From NCBI RefSeq assembly GCF_024300825.1, contig NZ_CP101323.1:3100001-3164000 (forward strand): a DNA stretch of 64,000 nt, read 5' to 3'. This DNA is from Natronomonas gomsonensis (GTDB lineage: Archaea; Halobacteriota; Halobacteria; Halobacteriales; Haloarculaceae). Below are positions 1 to 9,064 of the stretch, one piece after another. The position numbers and the translations under genes were made by a program. Under the pieces are notes generated by a model. The model did not search any database. It saw only the letters and a list, made by a program, of their open reading frames with translations, and had not been told where the DNA came from. Each line of letters opens with the position of its first letter. The stretch's first letter is position 1.

Positions 1-364
1 GCGCCACGGATTCGGGGTTGCCGACGCCGTAGGATTTCGGGACGACTTCGCCGAAGACGAGGACGACCGTACTGGCGAAAAGCGTCGCGAGCAGGACGCC
101 GAGACCGCCGGGGAAGCGGTCGACGAGAAGCGCCGTCGCCAGCGAGGCGATGGCGACGTTGACGACGTTGTTGCCGACGAGAATCGTGACGAGAAGTCTG
201 TGGGGGTCCTCCCGGAGCGCGACCAGCACGTCGCCGCCCGGTTCCGTCGCGAGCGTTCCGAGTCGGTGTTCCTCCAGCGAGAACAGCGCGATTTCGCTGG
301 AGGAGAAGAAGGCACTCACTGCGACGAGGCCGACGATTGCGAGGAGTCCCGCAGTCAGGAACAT
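1..364 (-). CDS. CNNM/HlyC-type membrane protein, N-terminal part (cut by window edge)
   Basis: The gene reads from an ATG at 364 leftward off the window, so only about 121 residues are visible. They show a first membrane helix (FLTAGLLAIVGLVAVSAFF), the SSSEIALFSL signature of the CNNM (DUF21) membrane domain, then DPHRLLVTILVGNN and a second hydrophobic stretch ending VFGEVVPKSYG. CNNM proteins are polytopic and linked to Mg2+ or other divalent cation export; in full-length members CBS domains and a CorC_HlyC domain follow. The gene at 14620-15999 is a complete paralogue with the same signatures. Whether this copy also carries CBS domains cannot be seen. The family call is firm; the substrate is not. 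Confidence 0.85.
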   Translation of the reverse strand, partial: MFLTAGLLAIVGLVAVSAFFSSSEIALFSLEEHRLGTLATEPGGDVLVALREDPHRLLVTILVGNNVVNVAIASLATALLVDRFPGGLGVLLATLFASTVVLVFGEVVPKSYGVGNPESVA

Positions 365-405
365 ACCTCACGGTGCGTGTCCGTCCACATAACCCCGCCG
401 CCGCC

Positions 406-1503
406 TTAGATTCTTGACAACAGCGACCGCCGGCCCCGCTCTAAGGCGACGCCGGCGGCCAAAAGCAGCAGGCCGGCGACGACGAGCGCGACCGACCCCG
501 ACAGCGCATCGACGACCGTCGCCTCGACAAACGACAGCGACTGCAACAGTGCGCCGACGACGGCGAGGTCGATGTACGCCCGCGAGCGACGCAGGTATCC
601 GAGGTAGCCAGTCGAGGCGACCCCGGCCAAGGCGACGGTGTGTAACCCGACGAAGGCGGCCAGTTCGGGAACGGTGTCCGGCGCCGTCACCGCGAGGCCA
701 GTCGCGAGAGCGAGGGCGACGACGGTGAGTGCGGCCCAGCCGCCGGATTCCCGGTCGCCGTCGGCGAAGAGCCACCCGATGCCGAGGAGTGTGCCGACTG
801 CTGTTGCACCCACGACGGCCGACGGTCCGAAGGTGTACAGTTCGAACTGTCCTTCGAGGACGGTCATCATCACAAGCGTCCCGATGGCGAGTGCGACGCC
901 GCCGACGCGGTAGGTCCACTGGACTGCACCCTCGCGGGTGTGGCCGAGTGCGAACAGCGCGACGCCGAGGAGGCCGACTGCGGGAACGGGGTCGTCCGGC
1001 GAGGACAGCAAGAGGACCAACGCGACGACGACCGCGAGGCCGAAGCCTGCGGCGACCCGCGACCCCAGTGCATGGGCTGTCGGCAGGATGGCGACGGTCC
1101 ACGCCAACAGCAGCCACTCCGGGTCGACACCGAGCGTTAGCAGGTCCTCGAAGAGGAACAGCGACGGCCCGACCAACACGGCCCCGAGGACACAGAGCGC
1201 GTGGCCGATTCGGGGGACTGACCGGTCGTAGGCGACGATGCCCGCGACGTACGCAAGCGTCGGTCCCGCGATGAGAACCGCCATCCGCGCCGCGCGCGGC
1301 AGGTCCGCCCAGTTCGTCGCGAGAAACAGGACGACACCGGCGAACACGAGGGCGGCGCCGACGAGCGACAGCGCGACGACGACCCGCGAACGCCCGGACG
1401 ATTCGTCCTCGTAGCGTGCCAGTATCGCCTCGGCCTGAGACTCGCTGATGATTCCCTCGCGGACCCACTCATCGACTTCCTCTTGGAGGGCGTCAGGGTC
1501 CAT
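406..1503 (-). CDS. DUF2157 polytopic membrane protein
   Basis: 365 residues. Residues 1-32 form a short soluble segment with the pattern of the DUF2157 N-terminus (EWVREGIISESQAEAIL), followed by about ten hydrophobic helices rich in Val, Ala and Leu, the first at roughly 42-63 (LSLVGAALVFAGVVLFLATNW). The end is short and basic (RGRRSLLSRI). DUF2157 proteins are widespread predicted inner-membrane proteins without an established function. The gene lies 41 bases upstream (on the minus strand) of the CNNM gene and may be co-transcribed with it. Family recognition is by the N-terminal motif and topology only. Confidence 0.75.
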   Translation of the reverse strand: MDPDALQEEVDEWVREGIISESQAEAILARYEDESSGRSRVVVALSLVGAALVFAGVVLFLATNWADLPRAARMAVLIAGPTLAYVAGIVAYDRSVPRIGHALCVLGAVLVGPSLFLFEDLLTLGVDPEWLLLAWTVAILPTAHALGSRVAAGFGLAVVVALVLLLSSPDDPVPAVGLLGVALFALGHTREGAVQWTYRVGGVALAIGTLVMMTVLEGQFELYTFGPSAVVGATAVGTLLGIGWLFADGDRESGGWAALTVVALALATGLAVTAPDTVPELAAFVGLHTVALAGVASTGYLGYLRRSRAYIDLAVVGALLQSLSFVEATVVDALSGSVALVVAGLLLLAAGVALERGRRSLLSRI

Positions 1504-1606
1504 GTCGCGAGTTCACACGACCGATTGTGATAAATCCGGGGCCAAAACGTGAGCAGATACGATTTGCGTGGGGAACCATCCAAATCGCCTCCTTGATAAC
1601 TGACGG

Positions 1607-1738
1607 ATGACTCTCCAGAGGAAAGACGAGATGGATTCCGAAGAAAACACCCACGTCATCCTGTTGCTCATCTATATTGGCGTTGGCATTGCCTTCCTGC
1701 TGTTCTCGCTTCTCATCATCGAGAGTATCGTATTCTGA
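1607..1738 (+). CDS. Small single-pass membrane protein
   Basis: A short frame starting ATG at 1607 (43 residues) or at the in-frame ATG at 1631 (35 residues). From 1631 it reads MDSEENTHV followed by an almost unbroken hydrophobic helix (about residues 9-29) and ends ESIVF, giving an acidic head and one membrane span. An AG-rich stretch (gaggaaagacgag) directly precedes 1631 and could act as a ribosome binding site. It occupies the divergent gap between the DUF2157 gene and carS. No family is recognised; the charge and helix pattern and the lack of any competing gene are the only support. Confidence 0.45.
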   Translation: MTLQRKDEMDSEENTHVILLLIYIGVGIAFLLFSLLIIESIVF

Positions 1739-1767
1739 TACGTTCGCGGCCGATTACTACCGGCAGG

Positions 1768-2301
1768 CTACCACGGTTCGTCTTTCAGGCCGAACGCGTA
1801 GGCGATGGCGTTCGTCCCGACGTGGAGAATCGGTGTCAGAACGATGACCGCGACGATGACGGCCAGCGTGAACGTCTCGCGGAACCAGCCAAACGAGAGG
1901 ATGGCGGTCAATAGCAGTGCGACCACGACGAAGTCGAGTTGGTCGACGACGGGGAAGACGGCGCCGCGCTTTCGGCCGGTCCGGCGCTTGGCGAACGACG
2001 CGAGGATGTCGCCGAGCATCGCGCCGAAGGCGAGGCCGACGGCGGCCGTGATGGGGAACTCGGGGAGGCCGAGGCCGAGCAATCCGTTCAGTGCGTTGAG
2101 CAGGAGCGCGACGACGACCCCCGCGGCGGTGCCGAAGGCGGTCCCGCGCCACGTCTTCCCGTCGCCGAGAATCCGTTTGCCGTCGTCGAGTCGGCGGCCG
2201 CCGTCGATTGGTCGGCCGCCGCCAGCCAACACGGCGACGTTGTTCGGGATGTAGGCGGGCAGCATCGCCCACACGGCGACGACGAGGGTCTCGACTACCA
2301 T
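1768..2301 (-). CDS. carS: CDP-archaeol synthase (CDP-2,3-bis-(O-geranylgeranyl)-sn-glycerol synthase)
   Basis: 177 residues. CarS transfers CTP to 2,3-digeranylgeranylglyceryl phosphate to make CDP-archaeol, the activated precursor of archaeal polar lipids, in the membrane. The sequence shows an N-terminal membrane helix with [10 protein letters not shown], the family loop [14 protein letters not shown] near residues 40-53, and a conserved cytosolic loop near 100-120 with [17 protein letters not shown], followed by [14 protein letters not shown]. Length and four to five predicted helices match archaeal CarS (DUF46). A geranylgeranyl reductase acting later in lipid synthesis is encoded at 11173 but not in the same operon. 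Confidence 0.93.
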   Translation of the reverse strand: MVVETLVVAVWAMLPAYIPNNVAVLAGGGRPIDGGRRLDDGKRILGDGKTWRGTAFGTAAGVVVALLLNALNGLLGLGLPEFPITAAVGLAFGAMLGDILASFAKRRTGRKRGAVFPVVDQLDFVVVALLLTAILSFGWFRETFTLAVIVAVIVLTPILHVGTNAIAYAFGLKDEPW

Positions 2302-2388
2302 ATCCGGCCTCCACTCGGCACGAGTATAAGACCGGGGGATTCCGCTTGCGGGGGTACGCTCTTGGGGCGGGCGGGAGTACTCGACGGT

Positions 2389-3225
2389 ATGCTACCGCCA
2401 ATCGCCCGGCGGTTCGTCGCCGGCGAGTCGCCCGCGACCGCGATGGACCACGCGCGCCGACTCAACGACGACGGAATCGGCGCGATACTCAATCTCCTCG
2501 GCGAACACTACGACACGCGCCCACCCGCCGACGCCGACACCGACGCCTACTGTCGACTGCTCGGGGAACTCGGCGACAGCGACCTCGACGCCTGTATCTC
2601 GGTGAAACCCTCCCAACTCGGCCTTGACGTCGATGTGGGCGTCTTCCGTGAGAACCTCGAACGCATCGTCGAGGCCGCCGCCGAAAGCGGTGCTTTCGTC
2701 TGGATGGACATGGAGGACCACACGACCACCGACGCGACGCTTTCGGCGTTCGTCGCACAGGCCGAAACGTATCCCGGCATGGGGCTATGTCTGCAAGCGA
2801 ACCTCAAGCGGACGGCCGCCGACATCGAGCGACTCGCCGATGTCCCGGGAAAGATACGGCTGGTGAAAGGCGCCTACGAGGAACCCCCCGAAGTCGCTTA
2901 CACCGACAAACCGAGGGTGAACGAGGCCTACCGAGAGTACCTCGAGTTGGCGTTTCAGGAGTTCGATCGCGGTGTCGCCGTCGGGAGTCACGACCCCGAG
3001 ATGATAGCTCACGCCGCCGACCTCCACGAGGAGTACGGCACGCCCTACGAGGTCCAGATGTTGATGGGGGTTCGTGAGGACGCCCAACGGAAGTTGGCCG
3101 ACGACGACGTCACCGTCTACCAGTACGCCCCCTACGGCGACCGCTGGCTGTCGTACTTCTATCGGCGGCTGATGGAGCGCAAGGAGAACGCGGTGTTCGC
3201 GCTGCGGGCGATTCTCACCGGCTAA
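2389..3225 (+). CDS. Proline dehydrogenase
   Basis: 278 residues from ATG 2389; the open frame extends further upstream, but only as antisense of carS. The enzyme oxidises L-proline to 1-pyrroline-5-carboxylate with FAD, the first step of proline catabolism. It is the short monofunctional form, with a (beta-alpha)8 pattern: VKPSQLGLD (residue 72), VWMDMEDH (104-111), [10 protein letters not shown] (132-141), [10 protein letters not shown] (157-166), and near the C-terminus the substrate-binding RRLMERKEN (259-267). Those last two motifs are the diagnostic lysine and arginine regions of PRODH. The gene abuts the convergent DUF502 gene with no gap. No P5C dehydrogenase is nearby. Confidence 0.93.
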   Translation: MLPPIARRFVAGESPATAMDHARRLNDDGIGAILNLLGEHYDTRPPADADTDAYCRLLGELGDSDLDACISVKPSQLGLDVDVGVFRENLERIVEAAAESGAFVWMDMEDHTTTDATLSAFVAQAETYPGMGLCLQANLKRTAADIERLADVPGKIRLVKGAYEEPPEVAYTDKPRVNEAYREYLELAFQEFDRGVAVGSHDPEMIAHAADLHEEYGTPYEVQMLMGVREDAQRKLADDDVTVYQYAPYGDRWLSYFYRRLMERKENAVFALRAILTG

Positions 3226-3876
3226 TCAGTCGTCGACGGCCTCGTCGTCGGCCCGAGGGGCCGGCGTCTCTTCGGTCACGTCGATTTGGATACTCTGCTC
3301 TCGGTTCTCGCCGAAGCCGGCGCTGAGGATGCGCGTCAGGGCGTCTTCGACCTTCTCGTCGACCTCCTCGTAGCGGTCCGGTTCGACCTCGACGACGAAC
3401 CCCGTCGTGATGTTCGGTGCGGTCGGCAGAAACAGCACGTCCTTGCCGTCGTCGGTCGTCTTGCCCGTCTTGAACGCGGTCATCCGCATCCCGTTCCACG
3501 TTTCGAGTTTCACCGGCGTCTGGAGGTCTTCGGGGCCGGAGACAGCGGTTTCGACGGCCATCTTCGAGGCGTTGTACACGACCCGCAGCCCCGGCAGGCG
3601 GTTCATCACGTTGTCGAGTGACTGTTCGAGGAGGTCGCCGACGGTCGTTCGCATCAGGTAGCCGACCGAGAGGACCAACAGCGCGAACAACACTAGCGTG
3701 ACAACAACGCGGACGACGACTGGCTGATTCGCCAGCGCTTGTTCCAACAGCGGCAGGTTGGCTATCGACTGGTAGATGAAGGCGACGACGTACGCCGTCA
3801 CGAGCAACGGCACCAGCACGATGAGCCCGCTCGCGATGTCGCGCTTCCACGAGGGCGGCAGCATTCGTCTCAACAT
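3226..3876 (-). CDS. DUF502 family membrane protein
   Basis: 216 residues. Two membrane helices near the N-terminus (DIASGLIVLVPLLVTAYVV at about 13-31, and VVVTLVLFALLVLSVGYLM at about 57-75) flank a short loop, followed by a soluble domain with NRLPGLRVVYNASK and the region FLPTAPNITTGFVVEV, both typical of DUF502. The C-terminus is acidic. DUF502 proteins are widespread in bacteria and haloarchaea; no biochemical role is established. The first residues MLRRMLPPSWKRD leave a second possible start five codons later. The gene is convergent with proline dehydrogenase. Confidence 0.85.
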   Translation of the reverse strand: MLRRMLPPSWKRDIASGLIVLVPLLVTAYVVAFIYQSIANLPLLEQALANQPVVVRVVVTLVLFALLVLSVGYLMRTTVGDLLEQSLDNVMNRLPGLRVVYNASKMAVETAVSGPEDLQTPVKLETWNGMRMTAFKTGKTTDDGKDVLFLPTAPNITTGFVVEVEPDRYEEVDEKVEDALTRILSAGFGENREQSIQIDVTEETPAPRADDEAVDD

Positions 3877-4113
3877 TTCCCTGCCGCGTATTCAGCGCTT
3901 CGACCTGGTGACGCCGTCGAGGCGACTATCCGACGCTTCCGCGGGCCTCAAGACCGACGCCGCCCGTTTGTCTCACCCGCTCCAGTGAAGGCTTCCGGCG
4001 ACGAACCGCTCGCGCGTTGGATGGGCCTCGCCACGGTGGCGTCTCTATCTTCGTCTCACGGAAAGCCGACGGACCGAATCCGTCGAGGGCATCGTGTCGG
4101 GTGGAGGCTGGCC

Positions 4114-4707
4114 TCAGAACTGTACGTTGGTCTCCATGCCCTCGGTTGCCTCCTCTAACCCGTCGTCTTGTACGTCGGTCGTGAGCTGTTGGCTCAGGTC
4201 GGCAGTGGCGATGAGGTCCTCGAACTCGCTGCGGAACCGGCCGCTGACGCGTCGACTCTCGTCTCGGGCATCGACGACCCGGCGATACCGGCGGACGGTC
4301 GACTCGGAGACGCCGAGTGCCTCGGCGATGTCGCTCGTCGGACGGTCCTCGGCGAGGAACTCACGGAGCGTCTCCAACTCGAAGGGGGCGTCGGTGTCCC
4401 GTTCCCGGAGGAGGTGCAAATCGAGGCGGGCCCGAAACACCGTCCGCTGGTCCACGTCGAGCGCCTCGGCAATGTCCCCATCGGAGTCCCCGGCGTAGAA
4501 CCGCTCGACGACCGCCACCAGCGCCTCGTCGTCCAGAGACGTATCGAACCCACAGACTTCCCGCATCTCGGCGACGATTGCGGCGAGTCCCTCGGTCGAT
4601 GTCTCGCCGGTGAGCGAGCCACGGGACTCGGACTGCCGTTCGGTGACGGTGTCCTCGTCGGTGATGTCGACGAAAATATCCCGTAGCTCCTCGGTTTTTT
4701 CATCCAT
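4114..4707 (-). CDS. CMI4-type helix-turn-helix regulator
   Basis: 197 residues, very acidic, beginning MDEKTEELRDIFVDITDED. This matches haloarchaeal proteins annotated as conditioned medium-induced protein 4. Two helix-turn-helix segments are visible: GDIAEALDVDQRTVFRARLDLH (about 78-99, central residues DIAEALDVDQRTVFRAR) and SDIAEALGVSESTVRRYR (about 122-139). The protein therefore looks like a tandem HTH DNA-binding regulator. It is transcribed divergently from the biotin transporter operon with 96 bases between the starts, so it could regulate bioY, but nothing in the sequence proves that. The C-terminal ELRDI-like head may mediate protein contacts; its function is unknown. Confidence 0.75.
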   Translation of the reverse strand: MDEKTEELRDIFVDITDEDTVTERQSESRGSLTGETSTEGLAAIVAEMREVCGFDTSLDDEALVAVVERFYAGDSDGDIAEALDVDQRTVFRARLDLHLLRERDTDAPFELETLREFLAEDRPTSDIAEALGVSESTVRRYRRVVDARDESRRVSGRFRSEFEDLIATADLSQQLTTDVQDDGLEEATEGMETNVQF

Positions 4708-4803
4708 CTCGACTACGTATCAACCGGTTCTGTGTACATAAGCCTGTTCCCGAACGCGCCGTCGACCGATACACAAAAGGTGGTTGACGTGGTCGGGGGG
4801 AGT

Positions 4804-5391
4804 ATGACTAACACATCGACAACCGACGTCGACCTCGTCGGGTCGGAGATGACGCTGAACATCGCCCGCGTCGCCCTGCTTGCGGCGCTGATGGGTGCCT
4901 TCGCCTACGTCTCGTTCCCGAATCCCTTGGTCCCGAGCGTTCCGGTCACCCTACAGGTGCTGGGCGTGTTCCTCGCGGCTATCTTCCTCGGACCGGTGTG
5001 GGGGGCCGCGGCGATGGTGGTGTACCTGCTCGCGGGCGCGCTGGGCGTGCCGGTGTTCTCCAGTGGGTCCGCCGGGTTGGGTTCGTTCTTCGGTGCGACC
5101 GGCGGCTACCTGGTGTCGTACCCCTTCGCCGCCTTCCTCGTCGGTGCCGTTGTCCACGGCGGTCTCGAACCGACGCCTCCGAAATCCGTCTCGGTCGGTC
5201 GTCTCCTCGTAGGGATGGGACTCGCCGTGCCTGTCGTTTACGCCTTCGGCATTCCCGTCTACTGGTACTATCTCGACGTGACGTGGACGACGGCTATCGT
5301 CAACGCCGGCCTGCTGTTCCTCCCGGCCGAGGCCGTAAAAATCGCCGCCGCCGTCGGCATCGTCCACAGCGACCGCCTCAAAACCGCATGA
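4804..5391 (+). CDS. bioY: BioY, biotin-binding S component of ECF transporter
   Basis: 195 residues from ATG 4804; an in-frame upstream start at 4732 adds only non-membrane sequence lying between the promoters. BioY is the integral membrane S component that captures biotin. The sequence has six hydrophobic segments and the family features PSVPVTLQVLGVFLA (about 44-58), GPVWGAAAMVVYLLAGALG and SGSAGLGSFFGATGGYLVS (about 87-105). The stop overlaps the start of the ATPase gene (ATGA), and bioN follows, giving a complete bioYMN operon. Complete operons of this type take up biotin; archaea that lack biotin synthesis depend on it. Confidence 0.93.
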   Translation: MTNTSTTDVDLVGSEMTLNIARVALLAALMGAFAYVSFPNPLVPSVPVTLQVLGVFLAAIFLGPVWGAAAMVVYLLAGALGVPVFSSGSAGLGSFFGATGGYLVSYPFAAFLVGAVVHGGLEPTPPKSVSVGRLLVGMGLAVPVVYAFGIPVYWYYLDVTWTTAIVNAGLLFLPAEAVKIAAAVGIVHSDRLKTA

Positions 5392-6086
5392 TTCGAACCG
5401 AGGGTCTCGTCCACCGATACGGTGAGACGACGGCTCTCGACGGCGCCTCGCTGACCATCGAGGACGGCGAATTCGTCGTTCTCGCGGGTGCAAACGGGTC
5501 CGGAAAGACCACGCTGGTCCGACATTTCAACGGGCTGTTGGAACCGGACGACGGCGAGGTGTTCGTCAACGGTCGACCGGTCGACGAGGACCTCGTCGCC
5601 GCCCGGACGGCCGTCGGGATGGTGTTTCAGAACCCGCGGGACTGTTTCGTCGCCGCCACCGTCGGCGCGGACGTGGCCTTCGGCCCCGAGAACCTCGGTC
5701 TCTCGCGGGCGGAAATCGACGACCGGGTGGAGTCGGCGCTGGATGCCGTCGACATGGCCGACCGGGCCGACGAGCGCCTCGACCGCCTCTCCGGCGGTGA
5801 GCAGGCCCGCGTCGCCATCGCTGGAGCGCTGGCGATGGACCCCGACCACCTCGTGTTGGACGAACCGTTCGCGGGACTGGACTGGCCGGCACGACGGGCC
5901 GTCCTCGAACACCTCGATGGACTTTCGGAATCCGGGACGAGCATCGTCGTCGTCACCCACGACCTTCGGGACGTACTCGAGCGGGCCGACCGAGTCGTCG
6001 CGCTCTCGTCGGGGACCGTTGCCTTGGATGCCGACCCGGAGACGGCCCGTGACCGACTCGCCCAACTCGACGTACGACCGTGCTGA
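5388..6086 (+). CDS. bioM: BioM, ECF transporter ATPase
   Basis: 232 residues from the ATG that overlaps the bioY stop. It is an ABC ATPase: Walker A GANGSGKTT (34-42), Q-loop Q81 in VFQNPRD, signature LSGGEQARVAI (about 136-146), Walker B HLVLDEPFAGLD, D-loop and switch His in VVTHDLRD. The HRYGETTALDGASL opening and PRD after the Q-loop are typical of CbiO/EcfA-type ATPases. It energises biotin uptake with BioN and BioY. Overlaps on both sides (4 bases with bioY, 7 with bioN) show a single translational unit. A homologous cobalt CbiO is excluded by the bioY neighbour rather than by the sequence itself. Confidence 0.92.
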   Translation: MIRTEGLVHRYGETTALDGASLTIEDGEFVVLAGANGSGKTTLVRHFNGLLEPDDGEVFVNGRPVDEDLVAARTAVGMVFQNPRDCFVAATVGADVAFGPENLGLSRAEIDDRVESALDAVDMADRADERLDRLSGGEQARVAIAGALAMDPDHLVLDEPFAGLDWPARRAVLEHLDGLSESGTSIVVVTHDLRDVLERADRVVALSSGTVALDADPETARDRLAQLDVRPC

Positions 6087-6793
6087 GTTACGAACCCGGC
6101 GACTCGCTGGCCCACCGTCTCGACCCGCGCTCGAAACTCGCCGTACAGGTCGGCTTCGTCACTGTCGCCTTTGCCTACACGACGCCTCGCGGTCTGGCCG
6201 TGCTGACTGCCGTGACGGTCAGCATGCTCGCCGTCGCCGCGACCCCGCCGTGGACGGCCCTCTCGGAGTTGAAGTACGTCCTCCCGCTGTTGGCGGCCGC
6301 GCCGGCCGTCGAGGCGCTGACGCTCGGGTCGCCGTGGGTCGTCGTCGCCGACGCCGTCGCGCCGGCGCTTGCGGCCTATCGAATCCTGTTGGTGTTGGCC
6401 GTCAGCGCCGCCTACGTCCGGACGACGCCCGTTCGGGAGTCTCGTGCGGTCGTTCAGCGACACGTTCCCGGCCGAACCGGACAGTTCCTCGGGATGAGCG
6501 TCGCCTTCGTCTTCCGGTTCTTGCCCGTCCTGCAGGCCGACCTCGCCCGGATTCGCGACGCCCAGCGCGCGCGACTCGGAACCGAACGGCCCGTTCACGA
6601 ACGTATCGCGTCGGTGTTGCTGTCGGCGCTCGACGGCGCCTTCGACCGCTCCGAGCGGTTCGCCGACGCCCTGCAGGCCCGCTGTTTCGCGTGGAACCCG
6701 ACGCTGCCCGCGCTTCGGTTCACGTGGCTCGACGGGCCGGCGCTCGTCGTCGCCGGTGGCTTCCTTCTCGCCGCCATCGTGACAGTCGTCTGA
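6080..6793 (+). CDS. bioN: BioN, ECF transporter transmembrane (T) component
   Basis: 237 residues from GTG 6080, overlapping bioM by 7 bases. EcfT family: SLAHRLDPRSKLAVQ near residues 9-23 is the conserved cytosolic opening, followed by about five membrane helices. The coupling-helix region with the Ala-Arg-Gly-type motif appears as QRARLGTERPVHER (about 161-174), and a second as ADALQARCFAW (about 195-205). The T component links ATP hydrolysis by BioM to BioY. It is the last gene of the operon; 93 bases of non-coding DNA follow before the Fe-S oxidoreductase. Confidence 0.9.
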   Translation: MLSYEPGDSLAHRLDPRSKLAVQVGFVTVAFAYTTPRGLAVLTAVTVSMLAVAATPPWTALSELKYVLPLLAAAPAVEALTLGSPWVVVADAVAPALAAYRILLVLAVSAAYVRTTPVRESRAVVQRHVPGRTGQFLGMSVAFVFRFLPVLQADLARIRDAQRARLGTERPVHERIASVLLSALDGAFDRSERFADALQARCFAWNPTLPALRFTWLDGPALVVAGGFLLAAIVTVV

Positions 6794-6851
6794 ACGGCCG
6801 ATGGAAAGCCAAATTTTGCCACAACAGCGCCCTACGGCGGTTCCGTGTAAC

Positions 6852-6861
6852 AAAACTTAAG
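6852..6861 (+). promoter_or_regulatory. TATA-like element for the Fe-S oxidoreductase gene
   Basis: An AT-rich stretch (aaacttaag) about 30 bases before ATG 6887 in an otherwise GC-rich gap. The distance is that expected for an archaeal TATA box driving a leaderless transcript, and supports 6887 as the start. Confidence 0.5.
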
Positions 6862-6886
6862 CGGATACGCCCCTGCCTATTGCCGT

Positions 6887-9064
6887 ATGTCCATGGCGCT
6901 TCAGGCGGGAAGTGAGGTCACACGGGAGACCTACTGGCTCATCGGTCCGGTCCAGAAGGCGGTCTTCTACTTCCTCGCCACGTTGACGGTACTCATCCTC
7001 GCCATCGGCGTGTATCAGCGCTTCGCGCGATACGCCGAAGGCACCGAGGACTGGTTCGACCGGCTCGACGACCTGCCCGGACGGGTCGTCAGCGCGGCGA
7101 AAATCGTCGCATCGAACGAGAAACAGTTCAACCGCGATTTGGTCGGCGGCCTCATGCACGCCTTCATCCTCTGGGGCTTTCTGACCCTGCTCATCGCGAC
7201 GACCATCCTCTTTATCGACATCGACTTCTACCGCATCGTCGTCGGTGATTCCTTCTTCGTCGGTGACTTCTATCTCTCCTACTCGCTGGTCACCGACGCG
7301 CTCGGCCTGTTGTTCGTCATCGGCCTGGGCATCGCACTGTGGCGACGCTACGTCACCCGCAACGACCGCCTGTGGGGCAAACACACCAACTGGGAGGACG
7401 CCTTCCTCGTGTGGTCGCTGTTCCTCATCGGTCTCGGCGGGTTCCTGCTCGAGGGACTCCGCATCCTCGGTGCCGACTTCCCCGCCCACGAGACGGTGAG
7501 TTTCGTCGGCTGGGCGACGGCGCTGGGCCTGCAGGGCATCGGGATGGACGCGGCGATGGTCCGGACCGTCTACCCCATCGCGTGGTGGTCTCACACCCTC
7601 CTCGCGTTCGTCTTCCTCGCGGCGATTCCGTACGCCAAACCGTTCCACATGATTTCGTCGTTCGCCAACATCGTCGCCCGCGACGAGAAGGCCGGCGCGC
7701 GACTGCCGGGCGTGCCCTCGGACCTCGATGCGACCAATGCTGAGTCCATGGAGGACTTCACGTGGAAGGAGATGCTCGACCAGGACGCCTGTACGAAGTG
7801 CGGTCGCTGTTCGTCCGTCTGTCCGGCTAACGCCTCCGGCCTGCCGCTGGACCCCCGTGACGTGATTCTCGACCTCAAGGAGTATCGGGAGTCGCTGGAC
7901 GCCGGCGGCGACACCGAGGAAATCATCGCCGACGGCGGCGTCATCGACACCGAGACGATGGAGTCCTGTATGGCCTGTATGGCCTGCATGGACGCCTGTC
8001 CGGTCGAAATCGAGCACCTCAAGTCCTTCACCCGGCTGAACCGCCAACTCGTCGACCAGGGCGACGTTCGCCCCCAGATTCAGGACGTCTTCCAGAACGT
8101 GATGACGAAGGGCAACACCTTCGGGGACTCACCGGGCGACCGCGGCGACTGGGCCGACGAACTCGACTTCGAGGTCACGGACGCCCGCGAGGAGTCCGTC
8201 GACTACCTCTGGTATGTCGGCGACTACCCCTCCTACGACGAGCGCAACAAGAAGGTCGCCCGCTCGCTGGCGAAAATCTTCGAACACGCCGACGTCGACG
8301 TGGGCATCCTCTACGAGGACGAGGTGTACGACGGCAACGACATCCGCCGCATTGGCGAGGAGTTCCTCTTCGTCGAGCAGGCCGGTACGCTCGTCGACAC
8401 CTTCCAGGAGTGCGATTACGACACCATCGTCTGTACGGACCCCCACTCCTACAACACGTTCAAAAACGAGTACCCCGAGGTCGACTTCGAGGAGTTCGCC
8501 GACGACCCGATGATGGAGTTCGCCATCGAGGGCTACTGGAACGCCGACGGCGACATCGACGTGTATCACTGGACTCAGGCCGTCGAGGAGTTGGTCGATT
8601 CGAACGTTCTCGGCCTCTCCGGCACCGAACTCGACTACACGGTCACCTACCACGACCCCTGTCACCTCGGACGGTTCAACGACGAGTACGAGGCGCCGCG
8701 GGAACTCGTCCGTGCGACCGGGTGTGACCTCCACGAGATGCCGCGCAACCGCGAGGACTCCTTCTGCTGCGGTGGCGGCGGCGGCGGACTCTGGATGGAC
8801 CTCGAAGAGGAGACCAAACCCAGCGAGGAACGGCTCCGGGAGGCGCTGAACGACACCGAGGCCGGCGACGCCATCGAGAAGTTCGTCGTCGCCTGTCCGA
8901 TGTGTATGACGATGTACGAGGACGGCCGCAAGACCGGCGGCTTCGAGGACGACATCGAAATCGTCGACGTGGCGGAACTCATCGTCGAGGCCCTCGAATC
9001 GAGCGGCGCGACGATTTCGGCGTCGGCCGAGACGCCAACCGACGCCGAGCCCGCCGACGACTGA
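6887..9064 (+). CDS. Membrane-bound Fe-S oxidoreductase (NarI-like / HdrD-GlpC-like)
   Basis: 725 residues. The N-terminal 270 residues hold about six membrane helices with histidines, resembling a NarI/HdrE-type cytochrome b domain. A soluble part follows with two [4Fe-4S] motifs, CTKCGRCSSVCP (about 301-312) and CMACMACMDACP (about 363-374). Two CCG-type domains come next: the second is intact (DPCHLGRF, FCCGGGGGG, VVACPMCMTM near 654), while the first keeps only a degenerate CTDPHSYN. This organisation occurs in heterodisulfide-reductase-like and lactate- or glycerol-3-phosphate-oxidising membrane enzymes; haloarchaeal members are often annotated simply as (Fe-S)-binding protein. The likely role is transfer of electrons between a soluble donor and quinone. 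The natural substrate cannot be read from the sequence. Confidence 0.85.
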   Translation: MSMALQAGSEVTRETYWLIGPVQKAVFYFLATLTVLILAIGVYQRFARYAEGTEDWFDRLDDLPGRVVSAAKIVASNEKQFNRDLVGGLMHAFILWGFLTLLIATTILFIDIDFYRIVVGDSFFVGDFYLSYSLVTDALGLLFVIGLGIALWRRYVTRNDRLWGKHTNWEDAFLVWSLFLIGLGGFLLEGLRILGADFPAHETVSFVGWATALGLQGIGMDAAMVRTVYPIAWWSHTLLAFVFLAAIPYAKPFHMISSFANIVARDEKAGARLPGVPSDLDATNAESMEDFTWKEMLDQDACTKCGRCSSVCPANASGLPLDPRDVILDLKEYRESLDAGGDTEEIIADGGVIDTETMESCMACMACMDACPVEIEHLKSFTRLNRQLVDQGDVRPQIQDVFQNVMTKGNTFGDSPGDRGDWADELDFEVTDAREESVDYLWYVGDYPSYDERNKKVARSLAKIFEHADVDVGILYEDEVYDGNDIRRIGEEFLFVEQAGTLVDTFQECDYDTIVCTDPHSYNTFKNEYPEVDFEEFADDPMMEFAIEGYWNADGDIDVYHWTQAVEELVDSNVLGLSGTELDYTVTYHDPCHLGRFNDEYEAPRELVRATGCDLHEMPRNREDSFCCGGGGGGLWMDLEEETKPSEERLREALNDTEAGDAIEKFVVACPMCMTMYEDGRKTGGFEDDIEIVDVAELIVEALESSGATISASAETPTDAEPADD

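Noticed and set aside
4720-4787. TCAACC ... GGTTGA half-sites before bioY resembling BirA boxes
   Set aside because: The spacer is 56 bases, whereas known BirA boxes have 14-16 bases between arms.
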